A stretch of 64,000 bases of DNA from Acetomicrobium hydrogeniformans. GTDB taxonomy: Bacteria > Synergistota > Synergistia > Synergistales > JAFGMB01. The translations under genes were made by a program, and so were the position numbers. Location of the stretch: the NCBI GenBank assembly GCA_016841745.1, contig JAENYO010000001.1:308799-372798 (forward strand), read 5' to 3'. Below are positions 63,865 to 64,000 of this stretch, in pieces. Below the pieces are notes generated by a model that was given only the letters and a program-made list of their open reading frames with translations, ran no database searches and was not told the DNA's origin. Position 1 is the first letter of the stretch, and each line of letters begins with the position of its first letter.

Positions 63865-64000
63865 CTACTTGGCATATTCAATGCTTCGGATCTCCTTGGT
63901 AACGGTAACCTTGATCTGTCCCGGATATTTCATTTCTTCTTCTATCTTCCGGGCTATATCCCAGGCCAGTTTATGGATAACACCCTCATCGGTGATACTG
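63865..64000 (-). CDS. rny: Ribonuclease Y, C-terminal part (cut by window edge)
   Basis: Forty-four residues at the C-terminus of RNase Y, ending [20 protein letters not shown], the conserved tail of the family. The 5' part lies outside the window. RNase Y initiates mRNA decay. It ends 12 nt before ymdB begins, so the two are an operon. Confidence 0.9.
   Translation of the reverse strand, partial: SITDEGVIHKLAWDIARKIEEEMKYPGQIKVTVTKEIRSIEYAK

Overview
The window reads as chromosomal DNA of an anaerobic, amino-acid-fermenting bacterium of moderate G+C content. The best guess is a member of the Synergistota, in the range of Aminobacterium or Acetomicrobium. This is inferred from gene content: a complete selenocysteine-dependent glycine reductase operon, a five-gene tungsten aldehyde oxidoreductase cluster with a NADH module, a NuoE/NuoF/GltD-NuoG fusion complex, an extra EF-G-like protein, a rubredoxin, sodium-coupled amino-acid transporters, and RNase Y next to YmdB. 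No 16S rRNA or other decisive marker is present. No CRISPR array, insertion sequence, prophage or plasmid function was seen; nearly all of the window is ordinary, densely packed genes.

Layout. 1-1.2 kb: start of smpB (cut by the window edge), a tRNA-Pro and an unknown gene, all on the minus strand. 1.4-4.1 kb (+): isochorismatase-like hydrolase, metallo-beta-lactamase-fold protein and malic enzyme, then a strong terminator. 4.2-6.5 kb (-): methyltransferase-like membrane protein, flippase-like membrane protein and a NarL-type response regulator. 6.6-9.6 kb (+): a hairpin-rich leader, a TtcA-like thiolase and a PPDK_N-type protein. 9.6-11.4 kb (-): glucose-6-phosphate isomerase and a very small glutaredoxin-like selenoprotein read through an in-frame UGA. 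11.6-17.3 kb (+): three-gene flavin/FeS complex, a candidate NAD(P)H/ferredoxin electron-bifurcating enzyme. 17.4-31.9 kb (-): housekeeping run of EF-G paralogue, gatCAB, ligA, lysS, dus, coaX, comEC, comEA and miaB. 32-35.1 kb (-): three molybdenum/tungsten cofactor genes, facing the divergent aldehyde oxidoreductase cluster at 35.4-40.9 kb (+). 41-48.9 kb: secreted protein, ArsA-like ATPase with a small partner, amino-acid binding protein, rubredoxin, Xaa-Pro peptidase, HypE-like protein, QueH and transketolase. 49-51.7 kb (-): alanine racemase and AGCS symporter. 51.9-58.9 kb (-): grdX-trxA-grdE-grdA-grdB-grdC-grdD behind one promoter and a glycine riboswitch. 59-60.4 kb (-): NSS transporter. 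60.7-63 kb (+): hypCDE. 63.1-64 kb (-): ymdB and the 3' end of rny.

How it fits together. Amino acids enter through the NSS and AGCS carriers and the binding-protein system. Glycine is reduced by the Grd complex to acetyl phosphate, with electrons delivered through thioredoxin; the operon appears to be switched by a glycine aptamer under a promoter whose spacer is filled by a perfect 18-bp palindrome. Oxidative branches that form aldehydes would be handled by the tungsten enzyme, and two related NuoE/NuoF-type modules would balance NAD(P)H and ferredoxin. Three selenoproteins (glutaredoxin-like, GrdA, GrdB) lie in the window. In two of them a hairpin begins exactly 12 nt after the UGA.

Limits: everything was read by eye. 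Family assignments rest on recognised motifs and gene order, not on searches. Starts were chosen by Shine-Dalgarno (SD) spacing.
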